This document shows positions 62,615-64,000 of a stretch of 64,000 nucleotides of DNA, one piece after another; position 1 is the stretch's first letter, and the number at the start of each line of letters is the position of its first letter. The position numbers were made by a program, and so were the translations under genes. Under the pieces are notes generated by a model that saw only the letters and a program-made list of their open reading frames with translations, had not been told where the DNA came from and did not search any database. The stretch spans positions 2,222,001 through 2,286,000 of the forward strand of contig NC_018016.1 of NCBI RefSeq assembly GCF_000265465.1, given 5' to 3'. The stretch comes from Ornithobacterium rhinotracheale DSM 15997. Its GTDB lineage: Bacteria; Bacteroidota; Bacteroidia; Flavobacteriales; Weeksellaceae.

Positions 62615-62776
62615 GTGGAAACTTTACTTACACTTTTAGGTTATCTCATTAGCTTTGTATGCACAGCAGGAGCTGTTGTTTTTTTATTTTTTGCACTCGT
62701 GGTTGTAATATCGTTACTTGTAGCTTTTCCAATGGCTATTATGGAAGACTTACGCACTTTCTTCGGAAGAAAATAA
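62615..62776 (+). CDS. 53-aa membrane protein antisense to the tail operon
   Basis: The GTG at 62615 opens 53 codons: METLLTLLGYLISFVCTAG, a hydrophobic AVVFLFFALVVVISLLVAF and a polar end PMAIMEDLRTFFGRK. Two membrane helices are likely. It is the only rightward gene in the prophage part seen. It fills the one sizeable gap of the late operon and overlaps the chaperone extension by 27 bp. Its promoter is so close that the mRNA may be leaderless. Continuous upstream frame through the tape measure gene is a shadow. Confidence 0.55.
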   Translation: METLLTLLGYLISFVCTAGAVVFLFFALVVVISLLVAFPMAIMEDLRTFFGRK

Positions 62777-62986
62777 CTCGTTTACTACCTCCGTCAATGC
62801 TCTGCGAAAACTATTATACATCAATCGGTTTTGAACTTTTAAATGATAGTCTAAGGCTTGAAAATGCTTAATGTATTCATCTTCTTCCAGCGTACTGGGT
62901 TCTTTGTGATAATGCCCTAAAATCAAGGCATCCACGGCCTCTTTAAAGTCGCACTCGTCAATATCTAAACAAGCACGCTCTAGACT
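62750..62986 (-). CDS. Tail assembly chaperone extension (T part, made by -1 frameshift)
   Basis: This frame has no good start and begins directly at the slippery run of the upstream gene. Its 78 residues run from SLERACLDIDECDFKEAVDA to FRRALTEVVNELFSSEESA. It is the equivalent of the T domain of lambda gpGT or Mu-type chaperones. Produced as a fusion with the 62980 gene after slippage on A AAA AAA G. It recruits the tape measure protein during assembly. Confidence 0.8.
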   Translation of the reverse strand, partial: SLERACLDIDECDFKEAVDALILGHYHKEPSTLEEDEYIKHFQALDYHLKVQNRLMYNSFRRALTEVVNELFSSEESA

Positions 62987-63327
62987 TTTTTTAACGCCAC
63001 GCGGGAGCTTTGTACCATTCCTGCCAGTTGCTCCAATAGCCCCGTGTACACGCTGGCATCGTTCTCCATTAGCTCGGTGTCGCCCATTAATACACAGTTT
63101 TTAACAATAGCATCGTTGGCTCTTTCTGGATTATCCTTATAGCCTTTACTTCCCAGCATATCCACTAATGCCTTGTTTGGTTTTTTTACTAAGAAATAGG
63201 CAGGCTCTTGGTCTGCGTTTCCATTTTTATCAAAATTCGTATCTGCTGGATATACTTCAATTTCTCTAATGCAACGCGGATACTTGGCTTTTGCGTCTTG
63301 TATTTGTTGTTCTGTGTATGGTTTCAT
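62980..63327 (-). CDS. Tail assembly chaperone (G part)
   Basis: Encodes 115 aa from the ATG at 63327 (MKPYTEQQIQDAKAKYP); an earlier TTG at 63360 overlaps the tube gene and is unlikely. The last codons are GCG TTA AAA AAA GTC TAG. The A7 run at 62986-62992 is a slippery heptamer, at which -1 slippage would read on to 62750 and make a 192-aa fusion. Immediately upstream of the tape measure, as in nearly all long-tailed phages. Confidence 0.75.
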   Translation of the reverse strand: MKPYTEQQIQDAKAKYPRCIREIEVYPADTNFDKNGNADQEPAYFLVKKPNKALVDMLGSKGYKDNPERANDAIVKNCVLMGDTELMENDASVYTGLLEQLAGMVQSSRVALKKV

Positions 63328-63347
63328 TTGATTTCTTTTTTTTATAG

Positions 63348-63773
63348 TTAAATGTTCCAATCAATGTGGCTTACGATAAGTTCGCATTTTACGGAGATAG
63401 AGCCATCGTTTTGCTTTACTTCTACGGAGTTGCCCGTAAACTCGCAGTAGTTTATGCGGTCTTTTCTAATTTCCCCTTTCTTATCGTACAATACAATAAT
63501 GTCAAAAGGCTCAATGTCTTGTAATCTTTTTCCAGACGGCAGACTTTTGGTGATGGCATCCACTTCTTCTTTGTAAAGTGTGATAGACGCTTTTGCTTCA
63601 TAATTGCCCTCTGTTCTGCCGACAGGCATATTACCTGCTCCATAAGCATTCTCTTTTTTCGTGGTATCGGAGTAGGAAAGCTCTGAAATACCCACTACAT
63701 CACGCCCTAATAGGTTGATGGTAATTTTATTCCAGCCTTGCATTTTTCCGAATGGATTTACTACTGTTGCCAT
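63348..63773 (-). CDS. Tail tube protein
   Basis: Encodes 141 aa, beta-rich. MATVVNPFGKMQGWNKITIN and ELSYSDTTKKENAYGAGNMP, with ASITLYKEEVDAITKSL, fit the Mu gpM / P2 FII-type tube family of Bacteroidota phages. Between sheath and chaperone genes, the standard place. Confidence 0.75.
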   Translation of the reverse strand: MATVVNPFGKMQGWNKITINLLGRDVVGISELSYSDTTKKENAYGAGNMPVGRTEGNYEAKASITLYKEEVDAITKSLPSGKRLQDIEPFDIIVLYDKKGEIRKDRINYCEFTGNSVEVKQNDGSISVKCELIVSHIDWNI

Positions 63774-63776
63774 AAA

Positions 63777-64000
63777 TTATAGATTTTGAGTTAAACCAAT
63801 TTCGCCCTCAATTTTGTGTAGAATTAGATCTACCACAATGCTTATTTTCACCTTCAATGCTTCTGTTTCCGAAACGATTTGTTTTGGATTAATAAACACA
63901 GAATAGCCACTAATCTCATCTGCAATTTGCATTTGCTCAATGGACTTTTGAGCTAAGTTTTCTAAATATGCTGTTGTGGATGCCTTTAAATATCCTGTCT
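63777..64000 (-). CDS. C-terminal part of a tail sheath-type protein, cut by the window edge
   Basis: The frame is open from the window edge to the stop at 63777 (73 residues visible), ending IEGEIGLTQNL. Visible sequence includes LENLAQKSIEQMQIADEISG, YSVFINPKQIVSETEALKVK and ISIVVDLILHKI, a helix-then-beta end typical of DUF2586/sheath proteins. Position upstream of the tube gene supports tail sheath. Confidence 0.6.
   Translation of the reverse strand, partial: TGYLKASTTAYLENLAQKSIEQMQIADEISGYSVFINPKQIVSETEALKVKISIVVDLILHKIEGEIGLTQNL

Larger units (their letters stand above)
50356..64000 (-). mobile_element. Contractile-tailed (Mu-like) prophage, right-hand part outside the window
   Basis: From 50508 to the window edge nearly all genes are leftward and tightly packed. 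In transcription order they read sheath C-terminus, tube, chaperones, tape measure, baseplate, fibres, lysis cassette and a Mom-like gene. A Mom gene at the extreme end of the genome is the hallmark of Mu. The left terminus is proposed at the TG of 50356. It rests on three related repeats just inside (50379, 50404, 50441) resembling transposase end-binding sites. The transposase genes would lie beyond 64000, so the Mu-like assignment is inference. Confidence 0.75.

Overview
The window looks like chromosome of a low-GC member of the Bacteroidota, class Flavobacteriia. Transcription starts carry the Bacteroidota-type -7 box TAnnTTTG with a TTTG/TTG element about 19-21 bp upstream. Other pointers are a lipoprotein with an acidic export signal just after its lipobox Cys, a split two-gene transketolase, and a large type II-C Cas9. 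A Weeksellaceae/Ornithobacterium-like host is my best guess but cannot be proved from this sequence alone.

Layout. 1-7044: a type II-C CRISPR-Cas locus with 12 identical 47-bp repeats (the array runs off the left edge), cas2, cas1, a 1535-aa cas9 and a divergent tracrRNA. 7048-10535: housekeeping genes (flippase, rpsF-rpsR-rplI, Smr protein). 10621-19168: an 8.5-kb integrated element. It has a phiX174-like two-tyrosine rolling-circle Rep, a beta-rich candidate capsid protein, a run of small membrane proteins, a GH19-like muralytic enzyme and a frameshifted IS30-family transposase. Imperfect 20-bp inverted repeats bound the whole element, not just the transposase gene. I read it as a tailless, probably membrane-containing ssDNA prophage that moves with IS30-type ends. 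19238-32208: housekeeping genes (trxB, sdaA, pheT, dnaN, LuxC-like reductase/ferredoxin pair, hisE-like and others). 32446-33600: an IS110-family element with a candidate bridge-RNA region. 33645-50245: clpB, aroB, proline dehydrogenase, priA, transketolase halves separated by five genes, FAH-family, Usp and gdhA. Two unrelated intergenic arrays with an exact 21-bp period lie here, at 36369-36809 and 44179-44339.

50356-64000: the left part of a contractile-tailed prophage, all late genes leftward, running off the right edge. Reading leftward (with transcription) it carries sheath C-terminus, tube, frameshifted tail chaperones, tape measure, baseplate, fibres, lysis genes and a Mom-like DNA-modification gene at the extreme end, as in phage Mu. 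A 53-aa membrane protein with its own promoter lies antisense in the only sizeable gap of the tail operon.

The strongest candidates for something undescribed are the ssDNA-phage/IS30 composite, the promoters built into the CRISPR repeats, the phased 21-bp arrays, and the hairpin-rich leader and antisense gene of the tailed prophage. Nothing recognisable as tRNA or rRNA was seen.
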